Shown: positions 24,801-37,498 of the stretch, one piece after another
Numbering within the stretch: position 1 is the stretch's first letter
How the letters are laid out: every line of letters starts with the position of its first letter
NCBI RefSeq assembly: GCF_964355755.1
Contig: NC_092675.1
Span: 16,133,312-16,197,311, forward strand
From: Antedon mediterranea
Lineage: Eukaryota; Echinodermata; Crinoidea; Comatulida; Antedonidae
Length of the DNA stretch: 64,000 nucleotides
Reading direction: 5' to 3'
The notes under the pieces: generated by a model
What the model saw: only the letters and a program-made list of their open reading frames with translations
Told to the model about the DNA's origin: nothing
The model's database searches: none
Translations under genes and position numbers: made by a program

Positions 24801-27800
24801 TATATTTCTATGCGAGACGGGCCGCTATCAATCTAGGAATGCTAAGCCAGTTTCTTATTATTATTTCTAAATGATCTAGATCCAATGGCAGGATGCAATA
24901 GAACACAGAGTACGCCCTTTGCATGCCTCTACCTGATACAAACATGTAGGCATATTTACCACAAAATTACATTACAACCCCACCCGAGGGAATCGCTTGC
25001 AAATAGAAAATCAACTAATAGCTTTGGCTTTATTCCTGGCCCAGATCAACACTGTATACAGCATTTCTGCAGACAGGAACGTGTATAACTTGCTATAGTT
25101 TTATAGATAGATACCTCTTGGCAGTAGCAGAATCGTCTGCTGTATACCACAAGTAGACCATACACTAATAACAACACAGGCTATATTGTCTTATGGTTAT
25201 ACATTTCAATACAGTAAACACTATTTGCTTTTTCAGATCTACGTATCTTTGTGTGGTATATTTACAGTAGTCATGGCGTGTACGGTAGCAATTGGATTAT
25301 GTTCCATTCTAAGAATTATGTATTCTGCAACGAATTCCATTTTACCATTTCTTCTACTTGGTGAGCAATTCAATCTTTTTCGAAATTGTATTATTTAAGA
25401 TTTCTATGTAAGTTAAATAGTAAACTACAATAATAATATTACAAGAAATGGAGTTAAAATCGTATAAAATCTATCAATACTTAATAAATGTACCATACAC
25501 CACTTCTTTCATTGTTTACAAAACGTTAGTCAAGCTAGACGTATAAAAGCAGTGCCAATGTAGGCTTTATGATCGGTGCAGAGTGAGATTGCATTATGGA
25601 TTTTGCTAATCCAACCAATTCTCTCAGTTCTTACAAAAACAATGTGTTGATATACTGTACAATTTTAATTTTAGTTTGTACTAATTACGTAAAATTTAAA
25701 ACTAATTGCAAAGTAGGAAATTATGAGACTTCATTTACATGATAGGTTCGTTATCATGGCCTAATTCTACATAACTTCAATATAGTTCTTATAATCTATA
25801 ATAATATAAGACTAGACCTAAATATTTCCCATTTTGCAGTTTCTAGAAAGATCTACATTATTCAGGGGATAAGAAGCTGTCTTTAAAACTGATTTCACTT
25901 AAAGGATATAGGTCAATTCGATTTAAAGTAAACAAAAAGATAAAATAAATTAGGCCTAATACAGTTGGTGAAATTCTTTAAGATCTTTATTGTATTGAAG
26001 AAGGTCAAGTCTTCGTCTTACATCGTTTGTTCCCAATATGGCTTCTTGATAATTCTACTATCACACCCTATCATTTATCTAATTACGTTATCATTCTTCA
26101 TTCATTCATTCATTCAATACTATGTAGGCCACTGGCCTAAGTACATTAATAGAAAATAATACATATTATACAATTTAAGTATAAAGTAGTAGTAACAGCA
26201 AAATAATTAGTTCTCTTTTTATATATACGAAAAAGGCAAATCTTACCGGGTTATTGATTACTTTTTTCTTTTTGTTTTTCATTAGTAAATTAAACTTTTT
26301 ATTTGTTGGTTGATTAAAATAATAAGGTTTTAAAAAGTAGTATCTAATTTCGTTGTAGTAGGCCTATGGACATACTAAAACAAAATGATATTCGTTTTCA
26401 ACCTTTTAAATTTGCAAACTTACAGATTCGTTTTTCCCTTTCAATTCCCTTTTCGTTTTCAAGATCTAAAATTCCTAATCTTAAAGGCCAGGTGCGGGCA
26501 AAAAAATAATAATAATAAATAACATTTATAAAGCGCAAGAGACAAAGGTTTCAAAGCGCTGTGTTTTCCAAGATCTGTGCAAGTAGTAGCGTGTGATTAT
26601 GCTTCTCTGAAGAGATGAGTTTTGAGTTTAGTTTTAAATGTGATTACAGATTTTGATGAGCGTATTTCGAGGGGTAGAGTGTTCCAGAGTTTTGGGGCTG
26701 CGACAGCGAAAGCACGATCACCGTAAGAGTTCTGGAACGGGGTCCAGGTTTTAGAAGAAGTCTGCTGGATGAACGAAGCGTAGAGTTTGTTGACGGAGTA
26801 ATGATGTCACATATGTAGGCTGGAGCACATCCGTTGATGGCCTTATATGTCAGCAACATGATTTTAAAACGAATGCGCTGATCTACAGGCAACCAGTGTA
26901 AGTCACGTAAAACGGGAGAAATATGTTCATGTCGTTTAGTGCCAGTGATAAGTCTAGCGGCGGAATTTTGGATTCGTTGAAGAGGAGACAGATAAGAAGT
27001 TGGTAGGCCGTACAGAAGCGAGTTATTACAGTCCAGACGAGATGAAACAAAAGCATGAACAAGACGTTCAGTTGATGTTTTGTCAAGGTACTTACGAATC
27101 TGGCCGATCTGGTAAATTCCAAAGGAAGCACCACGGCAAACATTACGAATGTGTTCTTTTAAACTGAGGCTGTTGTCTAGTTGGACGCCAAGATTTCTGA
27201 CACTAGTATCTCCGATATGGACCAAAGGAAATGTTGATGCCTCACGGAACTTTGAATGAAAATGGATCATTTCAGTCTTGGAGTCGTTGAACATGAGTTT
27301 ATTTTGAATGGCCCATGAGCGAACATCTGCGATGCATGATTCAAGGCTGTTAACAGATTCAGAATGATGTGTAGGTTTCATGATTAAATATAGTTGAGTG
27401 TCATCTGCATAGATCATATGACGAACTTCCGGGTGGGAATCAATGATGTTGCTGAGTGGTCCAGTGTATAAGATGAAATCGAGTGGACCTTTTACGGATC
27501 CCTGCGGTACACCCCAGGGTAGAGCGAACTCATCAGACATCGAATCACCCACAATGATTGCTTGTCTACGATTCTCAAAATATGAAATAAACCATTTCAA
27601 TGCGGTTCCGCTTATGCCGTATATTGATCATACATTCCAATAATTATCGATCTATAGTTTCCCCTATGTTTCATAATTTGTGCGATTTTATTTGTGTTAC
27701 ACGAGCTTGTTGAAAATAAGCACTTTCTTATCAGTGGGGGGATAGTTCAAATTACACAGTAAAATCTCTATTCTTTTGTACATAAATTTTGTAAACAGAG

Positions 27801-30800
27801 AGGCATTTTAAAAAGCTATGAAAAATAAACGGTGTAGTAAAAAATGTTATCAGACTATCAGACTAAATACAGGTAATATAACTTGAATATTACATTTCTG
27901 ATATTTGTATTCAACTTGCATCGCCCAACATTCTTCATTTCACCCAACCTTTTTAATTTGAAACTCATAGCATTTTTTCATATCAATCTTACTTTACTTG
28001 TGCTTTTCATCGGGAAAACGCCCCATTTCTGAAAGACCTGAAAGATTTGTGGCATTATTTCCAATTCCAAGGGCATATCTACAAACTGGTGTGTACCTTT
28101 TCAACACTCTTTAAACTATGAAATCCCCATATGTCTGAGCCATGGGTGAGTATTGGTATTATTTTCAAATCAAATATAATGGTTCCATTCCGATTAGCAG
28201 CAGCAGGTAAGTATGCTGATGCTGAACTTCATTGCAAATAATGCATTTTTTGCTAGACAATAGTCACAACAGTATCTATTGTATTATTCCACTTTCCATT
28301 TGCACTAAATACAACCCCAAGATACTTATACGAATCAACAATTTCAATGAGGTTTCCTTTATAAAACCATTTTCGATACTTCTTAGTTTGCCTCCATTTT
28401 TAAATACTTTTTTTTGTTTTTTCTACATTTACAGTTATTCCCCAGTCATCACAATATTTACCCAAGATGTTAATGAGTCTCTATAAATCTTTAACAGTGT
28501 CTCCTATTAGTACAAGATCGTCTGCAAATAATAAGTGATTATTACAATCTCTAACCTGTATTTTATCAGATTGTTTTGTAGAATTTAAATTAACACTTAA
28601 GTCTTGTTGAAAGATATCAAATATTAGAGATGATAATAGTGACCCCCGTTGTATTACCAATTTCATTTTTTAGGGAATCCGATAATTTATTTTCAATTTT
28701 AATAAAAGACTTTAGCTTTGAATAGAGTGAATTAATTACAATTAAAATTTCACCTTGCATGCCAGGTCTTTAAATTGTAAGTAAAGTAATTGTGGTTTAT
28801 TGAATCAAAGGCACATTTTAAGTCGACAAAAGTAACAGAAATTCTGCCCCGTTTGTTACTAAGATATTTGGATACAATTGTGTTCAAAATAAATATATTG
28901 TCGAGAGTTCGATCCTTTCCTAAACCCGGCTTGCTCCTGGTTCAAAATGTTACATTCATCTGTCCAGTCTATGATGATATAATAGAAAGCCTTAGCTATT
29001 GTTGGTACCCCTCTATAGTTTTGAGGTTCAGAACTATTCCCTCTTTTGTGTTCCCACTGACAAATATTAAATTAAACTTTGGAACATTTAATATTTCGCT
29101 CGTGATACCATCAATACCCGTGGCTTTACCATTTTTTGTTCTTTAAATGCACTTATGACTTCGTCTAATTTAATTTCTGAGTTCAATATATGACTGATAC
29201 AATATAATTACTAAATTGTCGATGCCATTCCATTAATGAAATTTGATGGATTATTTTTTTCTTCTCGGAGGTTTAGCCAGAATCTTTTATTATCGTTATC
29301 TTTGAGGAGTCTTATTATGTTTTTCCTTTTTGTTTTGTAGTAGTCTATTCTTTCTGTTTTAATTTTTTTTTTTTTTTTGTCTTGTGTGAGTTCATCTCAC
29401 GTTTATTTAAATTCTCATTGGTGAATATATTATATATATATAAGTACATTTGTGACAATTAAAAGTAAGTGTTTAAAGTAGTTAAAATACAGGTATATTT
29501 ACATAATAAGATGCTTGAATTCAGTATTAACCATATTTGTTTTCATTAAAATTTTAGATACGGTGTTAATTAAAATGTAAAAATGAAAAATGGCGGTAAA
29601 ATACATGATTAAAATTTTCTTGTTAAACTATCTTATTTGTGATCTTATTTGTGTTCGAGTAGAGAGGCTATAAACTCAGGGGAGGAAAATGTAGTATCCT
29701 CCCTTTTCACCAAGATAAAAAGGATGAAATGAAAAAAGAGGAATGCAAAAGTTTGAAAGTTAGACATTTAGAATGATAGCATGCAATGATATATTTAATG
29801 AAAACCGTAAGGTTAGAATCCATACACTGTGCAAGTCCAAGATGCGATTTTGGCTCTGTGCGTATGTGAGACGCTTCATACCCGATGTCACCTTGGTACA
29901 ACTACTATTTACAATTTGTATTTACGATATAAAATATTGCAAATATAGAAAAATATATATATTGGACAAATACAAATACATGCAGATAACATTGACATGT
30001 ATACAATATGAATATTGCAAATATAGAAAAATATATATATATTAAAAAATAAATACCAATAATTACAGATTTCATATAAGTTATTAAAATTGTCTAAAAA
30101 CATAATCAAGGGTTACATTTAAAATCACTTGAAATAAAAAAGGGCTACACATTTATATTAAAACTTATACAGCATATGTCACACTAATATAAAATACAAT
30201 TGTAAAACGTAGGGATAGAGATCTCCAGCACATATATTTTAATTATTCAATAGGTCAAATATCCAAATGTGTTTTTCATTTTCTATATGATTCTTACACT
30301 TATTACATTTGTCTATTGTGGATAATTTCCATCTTTTTTGGTTTTTTTTACATATAAGGATTCGATGTAACAAATTAAAATTAAATTGAGCTACTTTTAC
30401 TGTGTTTCATTCTACATACTTTTCTATTCCATATTTCATTCCAGTCAATAATTTCATCTCTAAATTCTATTTCCCATTTCATTTGAGGATTTGGAATAAT
30501 ACATATATCATTTATAAACTGCTTATAATAGTAAGACGATCTTATCCTATTATGAAATATATTATGTTCTCTTAATTGTATATCTATGCGTGCATTTTCC
30601 AACCTTATTTGTTCTTTCCATATATCAGGTATTGCATTTATTGTTGCAAAGTATTCAATTAATCCCTTCTGTTTATTCGACTGAGTTGGAATAATTTCTG
30701 CTGCAGTCAATAACCTGTTATTAACGACTATATCATTTACTCTTTTGTATCCAGAGTTTAACCAGGTGTTGAAATATAGAGATTTTCCCTCAATTGATGT

Positions 30801-33800
30801 TATAAATTTGTTTTCCCATAAGTTTTGTGACTTAATTTCTTGTAAATTTTGCGGTTCTAAACAATATACAATATTGTTTAACTTTACAGCTGCTTTCAAC
30901 ATATTCATATAAAATACTGGCATATTTTTTAATTTAGTATGTGCTTCAGTATTTAATTTGCTACAATTCGCAGTATAATCAACTGGATGCATATAGTAGT
31001 TTGGAATACATTTCCAAATACCAGGGTTAGAATTTAACAGTCCCTTAACCCAACTCCACTTCAGAGAGTCCACTAAGATATTAAAATTCACCATATTTAT
31101 ACCACCTTTATCTACTGTGTTTATAAGAGTTTTTCTTTTAATTTTTTCACTTTTTCCTCCCCACAAAAATCTATATAACAATGTATCAACTTTTGGAAAG
31201 ATATAAGATGGTACATCTATTATACAAGTATTGTATATTAATTTCGAAATGGCAAGAGATTTTATTACTGTTACCTTGCCATTCGTTTTTCCCATAGTTT
31301 TAGTGTATTCTCTAATTTTAAAGCTGTATCATCCCAATTTCGTTTAACACAAGTATGTTTATCATACCCTACGTAGATTCAAAGGAATTTCACTGGTTCT
31401 TTGGTCCATTTGATATTAAATGGCGATGTTTGTTTGTTTTTAATTGCTCCAATCCAAATTCCTTTCGATTTACTTTTATTTAACCTTAAACCTGATATTG
31501 AACAGAACATTTCAATTTCACACAGAAAATGGTTTAAACTAATTTCATCCTTTGTAAATATTACAGTATCGTCAGCTAGTTGAGCTATTTTAACAATATG
31601 ATCTTCATTTTCTACTTTAGATAATTCTATTCCTTTACATAGTGGGTTTTTTCTTATATTAGTTGCCATTATCTCAGCAATTAATACAAAAAGTAAAGCA
31701 GACAAAGGACAACCATGTCTTACACCACATCTCATATTGAATCTTTCAGATATCCAACCATTGTGGGTTACAAGGCATAGCGTATCTGTATATATAGTTT
31801 TTATCCAGTTAATAAATGACTGTCCAAAACAATATTTTTTGAGACATATAAACTGTTTTAATTTTTTAATGTAATTGTCTTTAGTATTTATATATATTTT
31901 TAACAATTCCTTTGTTCGAAAATGTCTAAACTGTGATAATTTTCTTTTGTGTTATGTTATGTTACGTTATAAAATAAATTTATACAAACGTTTTGAAATA
32001 ATATTACAACATCTCAAAATATTGACCCTTTTACAATATCTACATAAAATATTATTGTCTTTCTCTTTTTCCCTCTTGTGGGGATTTCGCCTACCTTATT
32101 TCTTGTATAAAAATGCATATTTCATTTTATATACCGTAATAAGTGTATATTGTATCGTTATATTTATATTCTTCATTTGTAACGTGTTCATTAATATATT
32201 TCTCTACTCAACTATATTCATACAGGTGTAGGCTATATAACTTTTATTATACATACATTATGAAAATACAATAATAATAATAAATTATATTACAGTATTT
32301 ATATTCTCATAAATCATTATAAGTAGGCCTACATATTTAAACGCATTTCTCACCTAGACAAAATGTTATAGTCTTAAAGATTTGTTTATTTTTACACGAA
32401 GGATATAAACTAGGTCATGTGAAAAAGATTTAAAAAAAATAAGAAATACTGGTAGTTGTGAATACTGAGTCTTGAAATTTACATTCTATTAGAAGTAAAT
32501 AGGCCTATTTTAAGTCCTAACTATGGTATAAAAACTCCTAATCTTTCATTCGTGCGTGTATAATCTTTGGTTTAGGTGTGGGTGTCGACGACATGTTTGT
32601 AATTGTACAGTCTTGGGAAAATCTAAGTTTAGAAGAAAGGACCAGACCAGTGCATGAAAAATCCGCCATTGCCACGCAAAATGCTGTAAGTTAGCAGTAA
32701 CAATAACATCATCATTTAATTTCAAGGCTTCAACAGTTAGAAATTTCGTCACACAAATCATCAGTTTGTAGGTCTATTAATGTAGACGGATTATCATCAA
32801 AATACACTAATCGTATTTCATTAAAATGTTTTTCAATGTTTTAACCCATTACAGGGTGTCTCAATCACCGTAACATCGGTAACCGACATGATCGTGTTTG
32901 CAGTTGGAGCGACCACCATTTTCCCTGGATTACGTTCGTTCTGCCTCTACTGCGGTGTAGGCATCTTCTTCTTGTTCATCTTTAGTATACTGTTTTTCTC
33001 GTCCGTACTAGTTTTAGATGAGCGACGCGTTGACAGTAGACATGACGCATGTATTTGCTGCTATCGTCACAGAGATGACTATGAACCGCCGAAATGTGCT
33101 AAACGCCAACTTCTTCAAGAGTTTTTCGGGAAAATATACGCACCTGTACTTATGAAGTTATCCGTTAAGGTGGGTATCTTCAATATGTTATGAACAATAT
33201 AGAACGGTATAAGATTTGCACTATATTATATTAATAAATATTAATTGTATGCACTAGCAAATAATATTCCTTGGCACTAGTCACTAGCAATGTAATGTTA
33301 CTATTCTTCTTTTGTTAGGTATTTGTTGTTGTAATAACTGTTATCATGTTTATATTTGGGACATTTGGAACATTAAATATTGAGCAACATTTCGATTTTG
33401 CTTTATTTGTTGCGCCAGATAGTTACGTCAATGAATTCTTTGATTTGAGGCAAAAGGTTAGTCAACTTTGAATTTATGCCAACACATTGTCCAGATGTTT
33501 CCCATTGATAAAAACAAAACAAAATATGTTGACTTATAAATAAAAAAAAAAAACATGATACATTTTTTATACGGCTTTACCACGTTGAAACACCGGTTCT
33601 CAGATCACTGAAGTTAAGCAACGTTGAGCCTGGTTAGAGCTTGGATGGGAGACGATCTGGGAATATCGGGTCCCGTTTATTAGGCATTTGAAATCAGCAC
33701 TGCTGACTCTTATGGCAGCCCCTGCATCTAGTATCTGCCTCAGACGTATTGGCTTATGCCTTTCCTCTGGTCAAGGTGGGCACTGGACGAGAGAAGTCCT

Positions 33801-36800
33801 TGATCAATGTTAGGACCAATCAAGTCCTGGCTTTGTTTGTATCAAACCTGTTAGTGGCGGTAATTATCGCTGTTGGTTTCGATTGAATAAAATTTAAAAA
33901 AAATAATAATAATAATAATTGTGATTAAGAATAGTATAGGCTGCGAGTGTGCTATTGAGCCATCCCCTCTCTGAGGAGAACAGTACAGTCCGGAAACAGT
34001 ATCAATTATGAATATAATGCCACTAGAAAATCTACCCGCCATAAGAATGAATGAATGTAAGCATCTATTAGTACGCTACGATCGCTGAATTGATTCCGAA
34101 AACACGATGATGTGTGGTTACAATATGAATTGTAGTCAGTGTAGCTAATCTTTAGTAATTACAACTTTTTTTCCACACAGTTTTTTCCTGAAAGAGGATC
34201 ACAGTCAGCCATATACTTGCCAAACGTTCGTTTATTTTACGAGCAAGCTGCCATCGAGAACCTTTACCTAAACGCGCGTAAAGACGCATTTATTGCGCCA
34301 CTGTCAGTATCGAGCTGGTACCAAAGTTACGCACAATGGATTCTAGTTAATAAAGAAGACTATGACGATTTTGATAAGAATGTGAAATGGCCAAAAACTG
34401 AAGAAATATTTTTTGATTGGGTTAGTGAATTTCTGAACTCAACAACCGGGAAACGATATGCAAATGACGTTGTATTCGATAGAATAACTTCAAAATATGT
34501 CGTAAGTATTGAAGTTAGTTATTATTGCATATAACATGAGATGTAACACTTACGGTACTGTAATTAACAAATAGTATGAGTATATCAATATTTTTAAAAC
34601 CTAAAGACGAATATGCAATGATGAAGAAATGACGAGTGCTGACGACGGTGATCACAACCTTTTCGACAATGAGATAGATGCTGATGATATCAATGAGATA
34701 TATGCTGATGATATCAATGAGATAGATGCTGATGATATCAATGAGATAGATGCTGATGATATCAATGAGATAGATGCTGATGATATCAATGAGATAGATG
34801 CTGATGATATCAATGAGATAGATGCTGATGATATCAATGAGATAGATGCTGATGATATCAATGAGATAGATGCTGATGATATCAATCGTATTATCTATTT
34901 TAAACATTCGTTTTTCAATAGTCTTCGCGTATCACTTTCAAACACATTGTACTAGACAGTTCGGCGGAGGAATTAGACGCAGTATCCAGTATACAACACA
35001 TCATTGACGGAGCAGGATTTAAGTACGAAAACGGAGCGTTTGCCTTCTCTAAGCCATATTTATACTATGAAACAAACAGGGTAATATTTACTATTTTTTA
35101 TCGTTCTACAATATTGGTAAATATACGGAAGTATTTGTGATTTAATGTTTACTTTCCAAAACACTGATTTTGCAAAACCATGTGGAACTATTTTGATGTC
35201 ATTGAGATGAACATGTCCAAACTGATCATTTAATAACTGTTACATATTGTCTATTTTAAATGAGCATTTTTTTAAATAAAGCTTGCCGATAACAACAATA
35301 ATATGCTTTCATCTTAATAGATAATTAAGAAGGAATTGTGGAGGAACTTAGGCCTAGCGTCTCTGTGCGTCTTAGTAGTTGTTTTACTGCTTCTTGCAAA
35401 CGTCAACGCAAGTCTTCTAGTCTTCTTCTCTGTCATACTGACGTTGGTAAGTTTAGCTAAACTGAATAAGCGAAATTAATGTTATAGATTCTACTAAACG
35501 ATTCTCCTCCTCACTCTTCGTTATTTTATTTTTTAAGGTCAATGTGTCTGGGTTCATGTACTTCTGGGATATCAAAATTGACGTAATTGTCACCATGTTA
35601 TTTATACTGTCGGTTGGCATTGCTGTCGATTATGCGGCGCATATAGCTCATACATTTATGACTGTGACGGGAACAAGAAATGGTCAGTTAATTAATGTAT
35701 TCATACGACCAATTTACACAGACGAGCGGTAACGGTAATAAAAATATAGAATCTATGTTATTCCTAATATGACAATTTACACAAAGCGCGGAGCGGACGG
35801 GCGGTTTCAGTCGATGACAGATATACAGATTCTATGTGGGACAAGCTACGCGGTTTTCCGCTTACCATTACCGCTCGTCGTGTAAACTGGCCTTTATAGT
35901 ATTCAAAAGTAATATTATGCTTTAATTACAATCCGAGAGTCCTGGTCATAAAACACTTATCTTAAACCATGGTTCGCTCTTGGACGCAACGCAAGAGGCG
36001 TACACGCAACATAAGTGACCAATCACAAGCGACAACTCGTGCGAAATCTTGGTCAAACTACACGTATGTACTTATGTTCTTGCGTTGAGTCCTTTCTATT
36101 GGAAACCAAGATTTAGCGTCTAATCAATCACTATTAATTTTACAACGAACGAGCTTAGTTTCGTATCATGTAAGTACCTCTAAGTAGCCTCTTATACATA
36201 CTTTTTCTCACCAGAACGCACTTGTCATACTATGCGAAATATTGGGCCAGCTGTATTTAATGGCGGCTTTAGTACTTTCCTTGTTGTCATTCTCATGTCA
36301 CTGTCAAATGCCTACGTTTACCAAGTGTTCTTTAAAGTGAGTATAAATATTGATTATTATTACTACCTGTACAATATTTCAAATTAAATAGGCCTATCTA
36401 AAACACTAACAATTCACAACAATCCGTTAATATAAGGGGTTTTGTACAGGTTTTCTTATTAGTTGTCGTATTCAGCTTGTTTCATGGTTTGGTGTTATTA
36501 CCGGTTCTCCTAAGTTGGTTTGGACCATCTCCACTACCTCAATATTTGAATGAAGAGCCAACCACAGGAGAAGTCAAAGCCAAGGGAGAGGAATGTAAGG
36601 AAGAACGAGAAGCAGGAGGAGTTGACAACACGGCATTCGAGGTGGAGATTTGTACATCAAAAGAAGACGACCATGTTGATGTGGTTAGCAATGACGACGT
36701 CGATGATATTACAGAGAACGCTGAAGTCGCCTGTAAAGACGAGCTCTATATACAATGCGTTGAGGACGGCGAGACAAAGGACGATGATTCTAAGCAGAAC

Positions 36801-36944
36801 GCCGACGATGCCTTACAAATAGAAGAAATTAAAGATCGTGCCTTATTTCATAAAAGCGAATTCGCTGTTGAGTGTGTAGATGGTGTGGCATATTCGAATA
36901 AAGTGGACGATTTTGAGGACGGCGAGAATGGCAGGTCCGAGTGA
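21859..36944 (+). CDS. Patched domain-containing RND-family membrane protein, paralogue B (PTCHD3-like), 17 exons, 971 aa
   Basis: Tandem paralogue of the gene at 3488-17320, same strand. Same RND architecture: first helix after exon 1, a large extracellular loop, a helix block with GVGVDDMFV (about 329-337), a second loop, and a second helix block with GIAVDYAAHIAH (about 745-756). Both conserved Asp motifs are kept, so it is probably functional. It differs mainly in a longer C-terminal cytoplasmic tail (about 140 residues) that is strongly Asp/Glu-rich. The start ATG at 21859 opens a 62-base exon ending ...YR, parallel to ...SR in the other gene. Family members move or sense lipids; the substrate here is unknown. 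Confidence 0.92.
24427..24557. mobile_element. TA-type palindromic MITE (family 1), copy 3
   Basis: Preceded by TA at 24425-24426. The inverted ends are AAGTTCTGTCTAAC and GTGTAGACAAATCTT, with the internal paired words TAGTTTGACA and TGAAGTTTGATA. Lies in intron 6 of paralogue B. Confidence 0.85.
26490..27630 (-). pseudogene. CR1/L2-like LINE remnant, 5'-truncated
   Basis: Minus-strand reverse transcriptase palm and thumb: GVPQGSVKGPL, the catalytic YADDTQLY, NLGVQLD, and the C-terminal LHWLPVDQRIRFK typical of CR1/L2 elements. A frameshift near 26690 separates the main frame from the C-terminal VITFKTKLKTHLF segment. The element ends in an (ATT)n-type tail near 26505-26520. The endonuclease and N-terminal RT are missing. 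Inert copy in intron 8 of the second Patched-like gene. Confidence 0.92.
28010..29380 (-). pseudogene. highly degraded LINE reverse transcriptase
   Basis: Pieces in several minus-strand frames: a linker with KRFWLNLRE near 29270, FVDLKCAFDSINHN near 28810, RGSLLSSLIFDIFQQDL and LFADDLVLIGDTVKDL (28481-28666), then TVNVEKTKK near 28400 and a downstream ILTHGSDIWG segment near 28150. This is the normal order of a non-LTR reverse transcriptase, broken by stops and frameshifts. It differs in sequence from the neighbouring LINEs; the clade is uncertain. Confidence 0.82.
29381..30179. other. AT-rich intronic sequence between LINE remnants
   Basis: Contains a repeated word ATTGCAAATATAGAAAAATA near 29935 and 30014, and poly-T/AT tracts. 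No coding motif recognised. Confidence 0.5.
30180..31970 (-). pseudogene. L1/Tx1-like LINE ORF2 remnant
   Basis: Minus strand. Positions 31379-31906 encode RT motifs: CLKKYCFGQSFINWIKTIY, GVRHGCPLSALLF, and the catalytic LADDTVIF. Positions 30381-31295 encode the distal region typical of L1/Tx1 ORF2 (LIYNTCIIDVPS, LLYRFLWGGK, KGGINMVN). A terminal CxxC knuckle (CNKCKNHIENEKHIW) is readable near 30260-30320 in a shifted frame. A stop after VKFL (near 31378) and later breaks make it non-functional. It is 5'-truncated near 31970. Confidence 0.9.
33565..33920 (+). mobile_element. 5S rRNA-derived SINE (SINE3-type)
   Basis: About 115 bases from 33572 closely follow 5S rRNA: CCACGTTGAAACACCGGTTCT, GATCACTGAAGTTAAGCAACG, GCCTGGTTAGAGCTTGGATG and GGGAGACGATCTGGGAATA. 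These cover the internal A box and box C of the pol III promoter. A non-5S body follows (about 33690-33885), then an A-rich tail with (AAT)n. The head is mutated against canonical 5S, so this is a dispersed retroposon, not a working rRNA gene. It lies in intron 11 of the second Patched-like gene. The body may correspond to a known core domain, which I could not confirm. Confidence 0.92.
34660..34887. repeat. 24-bp minisatellite, about 9 units
   Basis: Near-perfect tandem units of GAGATAGATGCTGATGATATCAAT in intron 12, ending about 35 bases before the exon 13 acceptor (34921). As 24 is a multiple of three, frames on both strands stay open (DINEIDAD on plus; ISLISSAS and IDIISIYL on minus). The equivalent intron of the paralogue has no such repeat, and the exon 13 frame is different, so it is not coding. 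Confidence 0.95.
35707..35892. mobile_element. MITE family 2, copy 1
   Basis: Inverted ends: GACCAATTTACACAGACGAG and CTCGTCGTGTAAACTGGCC, followed inward by CGGTAACGGTAAT and ATTACCG. Interior words ATAGAATCTATGTTATTCCT and ATTCTATGTGGGACAAGC recur in the other copies at about 38388 and 43411. Lies in intron 15. Confidence 0.82.
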
Positions 36945-37498
36945 TGATGTTAATGATGAGCACAATGACATATCTTGATAACAAACAGACGCTGTAGACG
37001 ATGCCATCCAATTTCTGACAGGTGCAAAACTTTTCTAAAACGAATATAGTATATTATAATATACAGTATAGTTGATTACATAGTTTATTAATATTTAGAC
37101 GCTTATCAATGCAAACACCAAACAAGTACTCGATTCGATTTATGTTTATAATTTATTAAAACCTTCTTGGTATCATATACTACATACCAGTAAACTGTAA
37201 ACGTGTATAAATATTACGTCAAAATGTACCCTTCGTACAATACCATTTTGATGTACAATAATAAGAATTCAAAACAAATCTAAAAAAAGAACTATTACTT
37301 CTATCAATCAGATTAAGTCAACGTAATAATGGTCTACGTCTACTACATAGGATAGAATCACAATACAGTACATATAATTACTTTTGCACAATACACTCGA
37401 CAAAAACACTGTTTACTTATGATCCAACTCTTTCCCGATACCGTACTAAACGCGTTTTACATAAACACGACGAAAACTTTGTTTTATGATGTATTATA
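36945..37498 (+). other. probable 3' UTR and downstream region of second Patched-like gene
   Basis: AT-rich sequence after the stop at 36944. No further gene is seen before the convergent LMBRD2 gene, whose stop lies at 40257. The poly(A) site was not determined. Confidence 0.4.

Larger units (their letters stand above)
21859..36944 (+). other. exon map of Patched-like paralogue B
   Basis: Coding exons: 21859-21920, 22193-22436, 22987-23054, 23480-23599, 23989-24136, 24267-24364, 24644-24764, 25237-25360, 32576-32685, 32855-33169, 33319-33456, 34181-34501, 34922-35080, 35321-35446, 35538-35682, 36215-36336, 36450-36944. Lengths sum to 2916 bases. Exons 2, 3, 7-11 and 13-16 have exactly the same lengths as in paralogue A; 4, 5, 6 and 12 differ by 3 or 6 bases; only the first and last differ much. 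Intron 8 (25361-32575) is unusually long and filled with LINE remnants. Confidence 0.88.

Noticed and set aside
33572-33685. A functional 5S rRNA gene
   Set aside because: Several changes from canonical 5S, fused to a SINE body and A-rich tail, and located inside an intron.
34515-34955. Long acidic or isoleucine-rich frames through the 24-bp repeat
   Set aside because: Generated by a repeat whose length is a multiple of three. The frame differs from the exon 13 frame and the region is intronic by comparison with the paralogue.
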